A DNA stretch of 64,000 nucleotides from Pterois miles (taxonomy: Eukaryota; Chordata; Actinopteri; Perciformes; Scorpaenidae). How positions within the stretch are numbered: the stretch's first letter is position 1; every line of letters begins with the position of its first letter. The notes under the pieces are model-generated. The model ran no database searches. It was not told the origin of the DNA and saw only the letters and a list, made by a program, of their open reading frames with translations. The position numbers and the translations under genes are program-made. Below, piece after piece: positions 11,802-22,623 of the stretch. The DNA lies in the NCBI GenBank assembly GCA_947000775.1, contig CAMQGK010000634.1:21631501-21695500 (forward strand). The letters run 5' to 3'.

Positions 11802-12490
11802 CAGTGGTGGAAGAAGTACTCACATATTGTACTTTAGTAAAAGTAGTAATACCACAGTGTAGATGTACTCTTTTACAAGTAAGAGTCCTGCAATCAAAAT
11901 GTTACTGACATAAAGGCACAAAAGTATCAGCACCAATATACTTAAAGTACCAAAAGTAAAAGTATTATGCAGAATGGTCCATTTCAGAAAAATATATTTG
12001 GTATTACTGGATTATAGTTGTTGATGCACTAATGTGTTCATCACGTTAATGTGGCTTGTAAAGGTGGAGCTGATTTCAACATATTTATATACCTCAAGGT
12101 AGCTTAATCTAGTGGTTCCCAAAGTGTGGTCCGGGGAACCTCAGGGGTCCTTGAGGGGGTTCCAGAGGATCCCCAGCTAAAGGAGAATAAAATAAAATAA
12201 AAGTATTTCCACTATATTTCCATTCAGAAACAACACGATGACAGAATGTGTGACTATTTTGGTCACAGGTTTAAGGAACCACTGACTTAATGTATAATCA
12301 TACATCATTGTTAATTAGATTTTGTGTTCCTAACTTGAATGCCAAGGAAGTATAACTAAAACTATCAGATATTTGTAGTGGAGTATAAAGCACAATATTT
12401 ACCTCCGAGATTTAGAGGAGTAGAAGTAAAGTATATCAAAATTGTATTTAATACAGTACTTGAGTAAATGTAAGTTTCTTTCCAGCAGAG
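11802..12490 (+). mobile_element. non-autonomous hAT-type element, family A copy 1
   Basis: It starts CAGTGGTGGAAGAAGTACTC followed by the AAGTAAAAGTA pattern and ends in the reverse-complement pattern GTACTTGAGTAAATGTAA before a degenerate TTTCCAGCAGAG terminus. An inner module with GGTTCCCAAAG and GGTCC-rich sequence is shared, in the expected opposite orientation, with the copy at 37065-37686. No transposase frame. The 8-base flanks no longer match, so the copy is old. Confidence 0.7.
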
Positions 12491-13537
12491 TTGTATTTTG
12501 AGATGTTTTTTCTTCCTTTCCTGATGAAAGAAGAGACTAAAGTCACAGTTGGCCATCGAAAGTGAAAAAAAGCTTTTGTAAACATAATACTAGATCAGAA
12601 AGCGAGCAGGTTGGAGAGCACCATTATGAAGAGCAGAAGCTGAAGCAAATTCTCCCACTGAGTCTCATTTGCATGTATATGCATCTCAAGATGGAGTCTG
12701 TTAAGACTGACTCTTGTTTTCTTGTTAGATGATTATGTGGAGCCATTATTAGTAAATTACCTGCAGAATGAGATGATAAGTCAGGGTCAGGGAGGAGAAC
12801 GTAATGAGGGTTTGGGTCATCATAGATAGAAACACAATACAATGATAACAAATCCATCAACCAGACTGGTGGTCCAGATATTTAAACTATAAGGCAAAAT
12901 GATTAGTGTCATAATGATCATAATGATAACAATACTCCAACTATGTCTAAAAGGAACTGAACTAATTTTCCTGTAATTTTGTTCAAGTGGATTTCCTGCA
13001 AACATTTTGCAAACGTACAGTCGCATCTTGACAAATTGCCACTGGACAACAATGACACTTTCAACCCTGCCCCGCATGCAGAAAAATGAATTTCCTTTCA
13101 CCGTTGACGGCCACAGTTTCCTATTTTTACGCCCCGGCGTGCTGGCTCGACACTCCCTCATACAACACGGGGAAAAAACACAGGCCAGCCAAACCCTCTG
13201 CCTGGCTAATCACAGGCCCAATATTTCCATAGCAGGCAATTAGCATCTTACTTTTATGTGCGAAATGGCTGAGGCGAGAGTAGGAACGAGTCGGGGAGAG
13301 AGGCACGACGGAAACAGAGAGAGAATAAAAGAGCAATTAAGATGTTGGGTGAGCGGAGGACACAGACAGGCAGTCTGCTGCCGTGTGATTTGAGGCTTGC
13401 GGGCCCGGTAATTAGCCCTTCATTGTGAGATAATGGACTTGGCCGGTCTTCCTGGTTCCCCGAGCTGCCCGGGCCGACTCGACCCATGGAAGGTCAAAGG
13501 CCACAATGTGCAGTTTGGCTCCTATATGTTTGTGTGT

Positions 13538-13540
<3 letters not shown>
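12491..13540. other. intergenic DNA with a candidate regulatory block
   Basis: No gene is seen. The part at about 13040-13500 is complex, carries many CpGs and has little repeat character, unlike its surroundings. It is a reasonable enhancer candidate for otx2, although naa30 is also near. Confidence 0.3.

Positions 13541-13577
<37 letters not shown>
13541..13577. repeat. (TG)n microsatellite
   Basis: A dinucleotide array of about 37 bases, separating two complex non-coding blocks. Confidence 0.95.
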
Positions 13578-13578
<1 letters not shown>

Positions 13579-13689
13579 GTGTAAACCAACTTGCATGACT
13601 TGCATCATCTAATATAACAGAAAAGTGAAAACAATAAAAGAACAGAAGTCTTTGCATTCAGGTAAATTGATAATAATTAATTAAATCTG

Positions 13690-14410
13690 CAAAGGTTTGT
13701 GGGTAAATCTTTAGCCTTTTGAGGGAGGCCAGTGAGAGCAGCGCCCGGCTTTGAGGAATTTGAGTCATCGCTCTCCTGGCCTATCACTCCTTTCTCCCGC
13801 CATCTTCAGAAGAGGAGTAATCTGTGAACCCTGAATCATAAGCTTTTGGTAAATCTATGTAATACGGGTAATTCGATGAAGCAGTATTTTCCCGGTGAGA
13901 GGCAAAATCCTGTTGACTATTCAAGGATTGAATCATCCAACAGTAATGCCATTAGACCAGTGCCACGGATTCTTCGTAAAATGCTGTTTAATTGCCAGTA
14001 ACCAGCCATTGTTTGGTGACGGGTAAACACTAGCCGAGAGGGGGGCGAGTGAGGAAGCGTGTGAAAAAGATGGCCCCTTCGGTTTCAGCCAATCGCCACT
14101 GAGAGACGGATTTACTCAGGCTCGATGAAGCCCGCGCTGCGGAGTGGCAGAGGCACTGGCTTAACTAAAGTCTTCAGGAGTATAAATGCAGAGTAACTCT
14201 TTCCTTTTAATACAGGATTTGCTCAACAATGAGATTTAGGGGGGTGTCTATTCAAGATAGACATTTTTTTTTTTGAGTGGCGAGGTTTTTAAGGATCAAG
14301 CCTTGTTGCTCACGTTTATTAGCGCGGGACTCCACGGCTCAGGGATTGTTGGTCGTTGTAATCGTCGAGCAGTTTATCCATGTTTGTGTTTGGCTTTACA
14401 TACATGCTCC
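13690..14410. other. candidate conserved non-coding block
   Basis: Some 700 bases of complex, repeat-free sequence without a plausible reading frame. It has several AT-core homeodomain sites, SOX-like ACAAT sequences (CTCAACAATGAG, ATTGTTTGG) and CpG dinucleotides in an AT-rich desert. Its texture is that of a conserved developmental enhancer. This is inferred only; comparison with other fish would decide. Confidence 0.3.
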
Positions 14411-15401
14411 CTGACACTAAGTCCCATTCTTTCCACCTGTATTGGTTAAGAACAATAACCCTACTTACACCCAGCTGTTTATCCTAAGCCACACTTCTTC
14501 ACACTGATATTAACTGTCCAAATCATCATGAACTACTTGATTTTACTTTTACTAGTTAATCCAATTCTGGGCACACAGATTATTTTATGAGAATTTGAAC
14601 ATATTTGAGGTGCATTGTTGTCCCTCCCCGCGGCCTCCTGCTCTCAGGCCTGTCCTGCAGGACGCAGATTGGAATTGAGAGGTGTGGCGGCCGAGGATCG
14701 CCTCCATTGTGAGCCGGTGCCTGGGAGACGAGCAGCGCTGCCAGACCCGACACTGATTGGGTTTGACACTGCGTCCAGGAGGCGAGAAGAAGCTTTTCTT
14801 TTTCTTCTTCTATAAGTAAAAGAGAGCCTTTTTTTGTATGAAAGGCCCCTCCTCTGCTCTCCTCTCTCCTCTAACTCCCCCTGGTTCTGTTGTGCTCCTC
14901 ACCCTCCTCCTCACTCCTCTCTTTCTCTCTTCTCTTTACGTTCCTATATTGACTCCCACTTTTTTTTCTCAGATTAAAGCCAGTGGACTTCTGTTTCTTT
15001 TGTCTTCTTCCTTTGTTGTCCCTCTCACTTGGATGTTGACCAGTAAATTTGATCCCCAGCATCACAACATTCAAAATGTACTTTTGTACTCTCTCTATAA
15101 GAAACTGTATTTGTTGTATGTATTTGGAAACCAAATTTGTCTCCATCCCTAAGTCTGAAACTGTGCCACATACTGAGCCCACTAGTAGGTCTGAGGGTGG
15201 ACTCTTCGCCACATAGGGATCTTTAATCACCCTGCCTCAGGCTATGATCACACACTGGTCAATACTGAGCATTTACACAGGATTTATCTTTCAATGTACT
15301 GTGCTTGGGGTACTTTTTGTTCACAAAGTGGCCAAGTGATACATTATAGCCGCTATTTGCATCTGTTACAATGCAATTTTGAAGGAATAGTTTGGGAAAA
15401 A
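14411..15401. other. intergenic DNA, no gene seen
   Basis: Contains a CT-rich stretch at about 14840-14960. Frames on both strands encode low-complexity Leu/Ser or Arg/Glu tracts produced by that composition, not proteins. Confidence 0.35.
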
Positions 15402-15605
15402 GAGAGGCGAAGTCCCATCCCTTCTGATGGACCACTATGGGACCTTATTTTGGAAAAAATAGGTGGTAGTTAACAGACATATTTTTTTTACCGCAATTAA
15501 GATGGGATCAAAAATATGTGTACCTCACTGTTGACTACTGTACATATTTTTTTCTGAAATAAGGTCTCATGGGGTCCACCAGAGGAGGCGGGACTTCACC
15601 TCTGT
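15402..15605. mobile_element. fold-back (inverted repeat) element
   Basis: The left arm at 15402-15452 (GAAGTCCCATCCC, GATGGACCACTATGGGACC) pairs with the right arm at 15554-15604 (GGTCTCATGGGGTCCACC, GGCGGGACTTCACCTC). The inner sequence also pairs, so the whole 204 bases could fold into one long hairpin. No reading frame. It resembles a miniature inverted-repeat element. Confidence 0.65.
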
Positions 15606-15900
15606 ATGGCCAGGTGATGGTTAGCTTAGCTTAGCATAGAGACTGGAAACAGAAGGTAACAGCTAGCTTGGCTCTGTCCAAAATCCACCTACCAGCACCT
15701 CAAAGCTCACGTTATGTTTTGTTTGTTTTATCTGTACAATAACTTAAGTGCGAAAATGACACGTTGTCGTCTTTAACATCCCAATATGTCATTTTTACCA
15801 CTTTAGAGGAGCCAGTAGCTAAACTAAACTCCTAGCTGTAGCTTCATATTTATTGTAGCAACGTGACAGTGGTACCAAGCTTCTCATCTAACAGAAAGAA
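15606..15900 (-). mobile_element. common teleost interspersed repeat fragment
   Basis: The string GGTTAGCTTAGCTTAGCATA followed by GAGACTGGAAACAG and later CTTCTCATCTAAC is the reverse of a repeat recalled from many percomorph introns. A further fragment of the same repeat appears near 37718-37800. The ends are approximate. Confidence 0.5.
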
Positions 15901-16139
15901 AGTGAAGGATTTCACAAAAGTCAGACTATCTTTAATGTTAAACACTCCTTTGTAAAAAGTGAGATTTTAATGTGTTAGTTTTTGTTAAACAGCTGGTAAA
16001 AGTGATGTCAACAAAATACAATGAAAGTACTGAAATGCTCAATCCACAGAGAAATCCACAAAGCCCGTATTCAGAAACTGCACCTTTCATGCCGTCAGGA
16101 TTTCCGTAACTTTGTGATGTCACAAATATCTAATATATA

Positions 16140-16680
16140 TTGGTTGTATCCGAGATTCCATGCAAACAAGCTTTTAGTACACTAAAACAGTGTGTGAGAT
16201 ATTTTCGTATGTCCAAAACCTTAGTATAAAACCAATAGTACGCAGATTGCATACTATTTCTGGTGAAATATTGCAGTATGCAATGCCGGACACTGTGGCA
16301 CCATAAATTTCCCACAATGCAACGTGGCAACGTTGCAACATACGACAACGTACATAACGGACGTTGACGGACGGCTCTATAACATCAATAACGCAATTTA
16401 GCTGTAAGTATAAGATTCCACTTTGCGAGGCGTAATATACAGTATATTTAAATTAATTCAGACTTTAATTCTTACCAAATGCCATATTTTGAGGTTGGTA
16501 TGGGTTACCATGGTTACATGTCTCCAACAAGCAAGGAGGCTCTAAGAAAGTGACGACGTAGACTACTGCTCAGTGCGTCTGAAGAGATTCATACTACTGT
16601 TTATTCACGCAAAAGTGTGTTGAACGATAGTACACATATCGAGTATGTAGTGCATAGTATGCAATTTCGGACAAAGATGA
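16140..16680. mobile_element. MITE-like repeat
   Basis: Both ends carry related GTATG/GCATACT motifs (TTTTCGTATGTCC on the left, CATAGTATGCAATTTCGGAC on the right) in opposite sense. The copy has no coding capacity. The ends are approximate and the family is not named with certainty. Confidence 0.45.
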
Positions 16681-16689
16681 CAGGAAGTA

Positions 16690-16812
16690 AATATAAATCA
16701 AAGCTGTTGTCTGGCAGTATAAGGGAAATAAAGGGTTATTTTGAAAATTAAAGCATGTAAACATGTTTTAGGAGAACCTGAAAATGAGCATGATATGGAT
16801 ATGGGACCTTTA
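16690..16812 (-). mobile_element. truncated copy of the repeat found in pgf intron 3
   Basis: AAAGCATGTAAACATGTTTT and GAGCATGATATGG...GGGACCTTTAA are the reverse of the start of the element at 62692-63590 (ACCTATTATGCT, GAACATGTTTACATGCTT). Only about 120 bases remain. Confidence 0.6.
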
Positions 16813-18000
16813 ATATAAACACAATTAGAAGCTAAAGCTATGTCAATCCTGAGAATTATAGGTAAGTCAGTTTAAATATTGCCACATGACCACAGTATGA
16901 GCAATGACAGGAGAACGTGGGAAATTTTATTGGTATTGATTCATCTTCTATACTGATCACCAGAGAGAGCAACCCTCTCGATCCGCTTAATGGAGGCACT
17001 AATGACGAGCTCCATTAGTTTAATATATGCTTTTATCGCTGTGCCCTTAGATGACTGTAGCGTTTCATTAGACATGTCTGCCTCATATCTCACTTTGCAC
17101 CCAGAGGAAACTGTGAAGGGATTAATTTTATGATGGACCCCCTGCCTCCTCCTGCCTCCTTCCCTCCTCCTCTACTCCTTCCCTCCTTCCCTCCCTCCTC
17201 GGCTCAGCTCAGCTCCCAGCCACAGCCAGGGGACCCAGGAGGAATAGTGTCTTTGTCGTCCTGCCGTTTTTTCGGAGTTGACGAACAAGAGGAGTTTAAT
17301 CCTCATTGTCCAAGAGACTGCCGAGGGGGGGGTTCTCCGGCTGTAAAATGATCCAACTGGCCCCGGCTAATCCCCTCCTAACCCCCACTCCCGGGCCTGA
17401 CCCCCCTCCCGGCCTTAATTCACACCCCCGTACTACCACCGTATCACACTATAAACACAAACAAAAAATGTAAAGCTTGGGTTGGATCTTAAAAATACAA
17501 AATCAGGCGAATGATGACACATATCACCCAATATCTTTCTGTCTCTTTCTCACACACATAATGTCATTCATAGTTATACAGTAAGTGGTTTAGGGAGGTA
17601 TGTTTAAGTGGGATTTAACTTAATCACCTGCACATAGGCTTAATCAACTAGTAACCCATCTACCGCTGTGGGGATCCTCACCAGTGGAGGTGTCTAATCA
17701 ACTGAGACAACCCCTCTACTGTACACACACTTTTTGCCATTATAAGTTGTGTGTGTGCGCTGTGAACTATAGGGTTATTTGTAGAAAATGAAAACAGCCT
17801 GATTTTGTACTTATATCTGGTGACATGTATGAATATGTGTGCGTTAGTGACAGGAAATGAACAAACAGCCTCATGTCACAAGTAGTGTGATTCGGAGTGA
17901 TGAGTGGATGCGTAAGAGTGTGTGTATACGTGCAAGTGTGTGGGTTGACAAAAATAAAAACCAATAAATAGCCTGGTTTTATTGTTCCTCTCATTAGCCG
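16813..18000. other. intergenic DNA with a candidate regulatory block
   Basis: The part at about 16920-17110 is complex, with several ATTA cores, and looks like a candidate conserved element. A C/T-rich run follows at 17140-17220. The rest is ordinary AT-rich DNA. Confidence 0.25.
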
Positions 18001-18800
18001 AAGGATTATTTCAAGATCAGGCAGGACAGGGCTGGACGTCTATTGACGTTAAGTCTTTCTTTAACGAGACGGATGCTCTCCAGTCTGCACAAATCTTCTC
18101 CTTTGAATTTTCCTACCTTGCGTAGACCCCTCCCTCGCTCGCTGCCTCTCTCCCTCTCCCGTTCTGTCTTTATTTCTCTTCTGTTTCTCTCTCCCCTCCT
18201 CTCTTTTTCTGCGCTCCTCCCTGAGTGACAGCTCAATACCCGGCTCTCCCAGGCTTATCTAGCCTCAGCAGATGGTTGACTTGGATCACTGTTCATACGC
18301 CACGATCTGGGCCGGTGATAAAGACTGTTACAGAGGGAATATACGTTATCTCTCTCTTTCTTCCCTTTACTCCTTCTCCTCTCACCTCCTCTTGATCTGT
18401 TGTTTTCTCCCTCTCCATCCATCTCTTTTCAACTCATCTCTTTTATTCGGGCAGCTCTTTCCATCTCTACCTGTCTCCTCTTCTCCTTGTCGTGTCCTCC
18501 ACCTTTTCTCAACTGTGCACTTTGTCTCAGCATCCCCCCCTCCCACTTCAATCCTCCCCTCTGCGTCTCCTCATCTCCCTCCATCCCTCCATCTCTGTGC
18601 ATTGAATCTGGTGCTGCTTGATTGTCTCTGCTTCCCTGCTGGGCTGGCGCCTGTCTAAAGGGCCCCAGGACCCTCACACACTGAGGGACTCCAGCCATGC
18701 CAGAGACGCCCTCTCTCTCCTCTCCTCTCTTCCTCTCTCTCCTCTCATATCAGTTCATCTGGTCCCTCTTCATCTCCATGGGACAGAAGAAAAGGTCAAA
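18001..18800. repeat. polypyrimidine (CT)-rich domain
   Basis: Two long blocks (about 18110-18235 and 18340-18790) are strongly biased to C and T on the plus strand, with many CTCT and CCTC repeats. They open Ser/Leu/Pro-rich frames on one strand and Arg/Glu/Lys-rich ones on the other, which are artefacts. Such tracts can form triplex or H-DNA in vitro; no function is shown. Confidence 0.6.
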
Positions 18801-19320
18801 TTGTGTCTCTTTCGGCTCTTCTGTATAAGCACAACTTACACGAGTCTGCATCTAAGTGCTTACTTCACATGCATCTGTTAAAAAAAATTTACTACTTTAT
18901 TATGTTTCAAAATTATAAACATACACCAAAAGTACAATAAGTAAACAGGTAACCTTCAAAGTGCTGGAGCTTGAAGCTTTCCTACACTCACATCATTTGT
19001 TTCATTTACATGATCACTGCACTTAAACAACTGATGTACACTTCACAGGGTTGAATTGCCCATTTTATGTTTACTTCACTTGTCTGGATTGGTCATTTGA
19101 TGTCCTCCTCACATGTTTCCATTCTACACAGCCAACCGACAAAGTAAAAGCAGAGGGTGTAGCTGCCACTCGATGAAATAAAAGGGAGTGCTGGGAACGA
19201 TATGAGTGTGAACACAGCACCTTGTGTGGTGACGGGGAGACAGACTGGCAAAGACATCACTTGTACACACCATACATTAGATCAGCTCTGTGTGATGTGT
19301 GCCAGTTTCTTGTAGAGGAT
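18801..19320. other. intergenic DNA, no gene seen
   Basis: Plain AT-rich sequence without a recognised repeat or reading frame. Confidence 0.4.
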
Positions 19321-20751
19321 CAGTTGTGGAGGAAGTAGATCCTTTACTTAAGTAAAAGTAGAAGTACCACACTGTAAAAATACTCTGTTACAACTAAAAG
19401 TCCTGCTTTGAAAATGTTACGGACCCCTTAAAGTTCTGCTTTTCTGTCTTGTTGTATCGAGCTCAGTTTTCAAGGTAGAAGGAAGATATAAATGTCATGT
19501 CAAACTAGAAAACCCGAGAAATCCAGTGATACCAACCATGTCATGCAGACATGCTTGTCAAGAAGATCACTGAGTAACGCTACAAAGTCACGCTAAATTT
19601 TGAGGAGGAAAAACAAGGATGCCAATATTCAAAGTGGTCACTTGACCTCTGACCTTTAGATATGTGAATGAAAATGTTTTCTGTGGGTACCCACGAGTCT
19701 CCCCTTTACAGACATGCCCACTTTATGATGATCACATGCAGTTTGGAACAAAACACCATGCAGTTTCTTGCATGCAGTACAAATGCATTAGTTTCACCTA
19801 TTCTAAAATGGTGTATTTCAATATATCTGCATACTGGGGTACATAAACAGTGTTGGAATTACATAAATTTTCTGGGTATCACTGGAAGGCTCTTGTGGAT
19901 CTTGTGGATTGTATTCATGTGTGATGATGTGAGCCCCCATAGGAGCCATTTCATTGTAATGAGATCATTTTTTGAAACTTGACTTCATTGTATAAAATGA
20001 CCAGTGGTGACCTCTAGGTTAATCGCAGCCTTATGAAACTTTACAACCATAAACTAGAGACCTAGAACATTCAGAGGATATAATGCTTTCCTAGGCAGAT
20101 TAACACCATCCTATTGCCAAAAAATGCAATTCTTGCAGAAATATTCAAATGTCAAAAGTTTTGACACCAAATCACAGCGTGGCTTTTTCTGTGGTGTTCC
20201 TTAAGGTATTGATGTCTTAAAAGGGTATTTTGGAGAGATTATTGATAATTTTTATCAATTCTCATGTAGTAAAAAATGGTTAAATTTTTCAACAAATCTA
20301 AGAAACAAATGGTATCAACACAAAAATTGCTGCAACAATTTATGATACATAATAGAGCATGGGGATAACCATCACATACTTCCATCATAATGTTCTAAGC
20401 CCTTATACACTTCCACAATTTATCTTAATGAATTAGTTTATTTATTTATTTCTATTTCTTATTTATGACTAGAGGAACTTGACACACAGTGCTGAGCTGC
20501 ACCTCAAATTAATATCCAGATTCCCAGCTTTCAGACGATTTCCACTTCTACTGTTGACTTTTTATCTACCCCTAAACCTCCCCTGTCCCCTATCCCTAGC
20601 CCTCTCTAAAAAAAAGTACAATATTTCACTCTGAAATGTAGTAGAGTAGAAGTAGAAGGTGGCATAAAAAGAAAAGACTCAAGTAAAGTACCTCAAATTT
20701 GTACTTAAGTACAGTACTTGAGTAAATGTACTTAATTACATTTCACTACTG
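19321..20751 (+). mobile_element. family A hAT-type copy 3, enlarged by a nested repeat
   Basis: The left end CAGTTGTGGAGGAAGTAGAT with AAGTAAAAGTAGAAGTACCA and the right end TACTTGAGTAAATGTACTT...TTTCACTACTG are the two termini of family A. About 1.2 kb between them includes a second percomorph repeat (GACCTCTGACCTTTAGATAT, CCACGAGTCTCCCCTTTACA, about 19640-19760). This reads as insertion into, or chimerism of, the first element. The 8-base flanks share only about 5 positions. Confidence 0.6.
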
Positions 20752-21039
20752 TGGAATATGCAAAGATAAGATGTTGAAATGTATCAGTTAATAAACACAA
20801 TGATGCCAACTTGAACGTATACATTTCCACCTCATATGTCAGACAGTTAGACTGTTGTCAGGATATTAAATAGGCATTATCAGTCACTGTAAGCCCCATA
20901 GACGTAGGTCAATAGGGACCTACTACACCCACCAGTAGGTATTATCATCAGGAAGTCCACTGTGGATGGGGGCTAGAGGTGGTGGATGGCAATGTGTATT
21001 TGTGTCTTTGTGTTTAACCCAAAACATGATGTTTTTCTT

Positions 21040-21237
21040 AAACATAAAGAAGTTGTAGTCCCCTTTGTTGCCTACACCTAAAGAAGTTGTAGTTATTTTG
21101 CCTAAACCTAAATAAGTTGTGGTTATAGTGGCTAAACCTAAAGAAGTTGCAGTTATATTGCCTAAACCTAAAGAAGTTGTAGTTTTGTTGCCTAAACCTA
21201 AAGACGTTATAGTTTTGTTGCCTAAACCTAAAGAAGC
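21040..21237. repeat. 30-bp minisatellite, about 6.5 copies
   Basis: Units start at about 21070, 21100, 21130, 21160, 21190 and 21220, so the period is exactly 30 bases. The consensus begins GCCTAAACCTAAAGAAGTTG and continues TAGTTTTGTT. Units differ by a few substitutions. Because 30 is divisible by three, the minus strand shows a 10-residue repeat in an open frame, which I regard as accidental. Confidence 0.9.
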
Positions 21238-22560
21238 CTTTTTGTTTGTGTTCAAAACGTGACGTTTCATTCAGTTTAATAACATGTTACAACGTGTAGC
21301 TTTAAAGTTTAGTTTTCATATTTACAACTTAGTCGGCTGATATATAGATATTTAACAGCCTAGTGAGCCTACTATTAGTTTAGTAGGCCCCTACTAGCCC
21401 ACAAACATGGGAAGTGTGTGTGTTAATAACACCTGTTCAATAGCCTGATTACAGTTGGATCATGTGCATACTCTACGTGGTGGCAAACCTCTGATTCACC
21501 GGTGACTCTGTCTCTCTCTCTTCCAACTACAGACAATTTGCAGCCATCTTAATCTGAATGGTGGAATCTGGCAACCACACCGGAGCACCTGCATCCGTCC
21601 AGCCTGACCCGCTTTTGTTCTGGTCTGACCCCCTAACTTTAGCCCCTAATTAACCCAACAGAAACTAATTAAATACAGCTCTGGCGGACCAGACGCCAGA
21701 CAGAAAGACTAGAAGAAGGAGGAGGTACACAGGGAAGTGAGCGGAGTGAGGAGAGCGAGCCAACGTGACAGGCAGGAGTAGGAGAGAGGAGGGGAGTAAA
21801 ATCCCAAAGCTTGGCCTCCAGCCCCTGAGACCTGTTCAAACACACAGGAAGAGGGCGTTTGGGTGTCACTGTCAGCCTGGGTTGTCCTGAGCTCCATACT
21901 GACCTCATACTTCTTTACATGCTGTCGTTCTTCAAAGTATTTTGGGTTCTTCCTCATAGATGGGTATGGTTGCCAACTGCTGTAATCACAAGCACACCAG
22001 TCACATGACGCAACTGATGCCCTGGAGATATTTGGAAAAGACAGGATGGGGAGAGCCACAGAACGACAAGAGCAGCGTAGAATGAATGCAAGAGGAGGGG
22101 AAGGGGGCCATATGGGACAGGATTGTGAGAAAGAAGATATATATAAATATGGGCTCGAACCAGCCAAGTGTCTCTGGCAAGACGCTGCTGCTCCTAGTCC
22201 CAGGCACGGCTCGCTAAGTGATAGAGAAAGTAATTAAGAGAAGCCTGTTCAAGTAGATAGGCCTGTAAAGGAGATTTGAAGAGGGGAACTGATTGTGCAT
22301 GTCTGATTCCAGCTCTTCAGAGAGTTCTCAGCCCCAAGGCTTATAGCTTTCAAAGGGCCGTCTCCCTCTCCCCGTGTATCTCTCCGTCTCTTTCCCTGTA
22401 ACGTATACTGTATATCTACAAACAAAATGTGAATGTGTCTTTCCACATATCAAGCACACATATGTTTATGGTGGTTGAATATAGAGAGAGGTGGATTTAG
22501 GCAAGAGGAGAAGGTGTGTCATTCTCAGCATCTCTCTTATCATAAGGCATGGCACAGCTC
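21238..22560. other. intergenic DNA, no gene seen
   Basis: Mostly ordinary sequence. The part at about 21500-21700 has several TAATTA-type cores and low repeat content. Minus-strand frames at 21669-22207 have no recognisable domain. Confidence 0.35.
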
Positions 22561-22623
22561 TGTCTATCCATCCATCCATCCATCCATCCATCCATCCATC
22601 CATCCATCTATCTATCTATCTAT
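22561..22623. repeat. (ATCC)n/(ATCT)n microsatellite
   Basis: A compound tetranucleotide array: about ten ATCC units followed by four ATCT units. Confidence 0.95.

Noticed and set aside
14615..14815. 66-codon frame in a GC-rich patch
   Set aside because: No homology recognised, no splice or start support, and it ends in a T-rich tract.
18006..18698. Arg/Glu-rich and Ser/Leu-rich frames on both strands
   Set aside because: They follow directly from the polypyrimidine composition and have no domain.
20923..21270. 115-codon minus-strand frame with a 10-residue repeat
   Set aside because: It is produced by a 30-bp minisatellite with no stop codon in one frame; no start context, splice sites or recognisable protein features.
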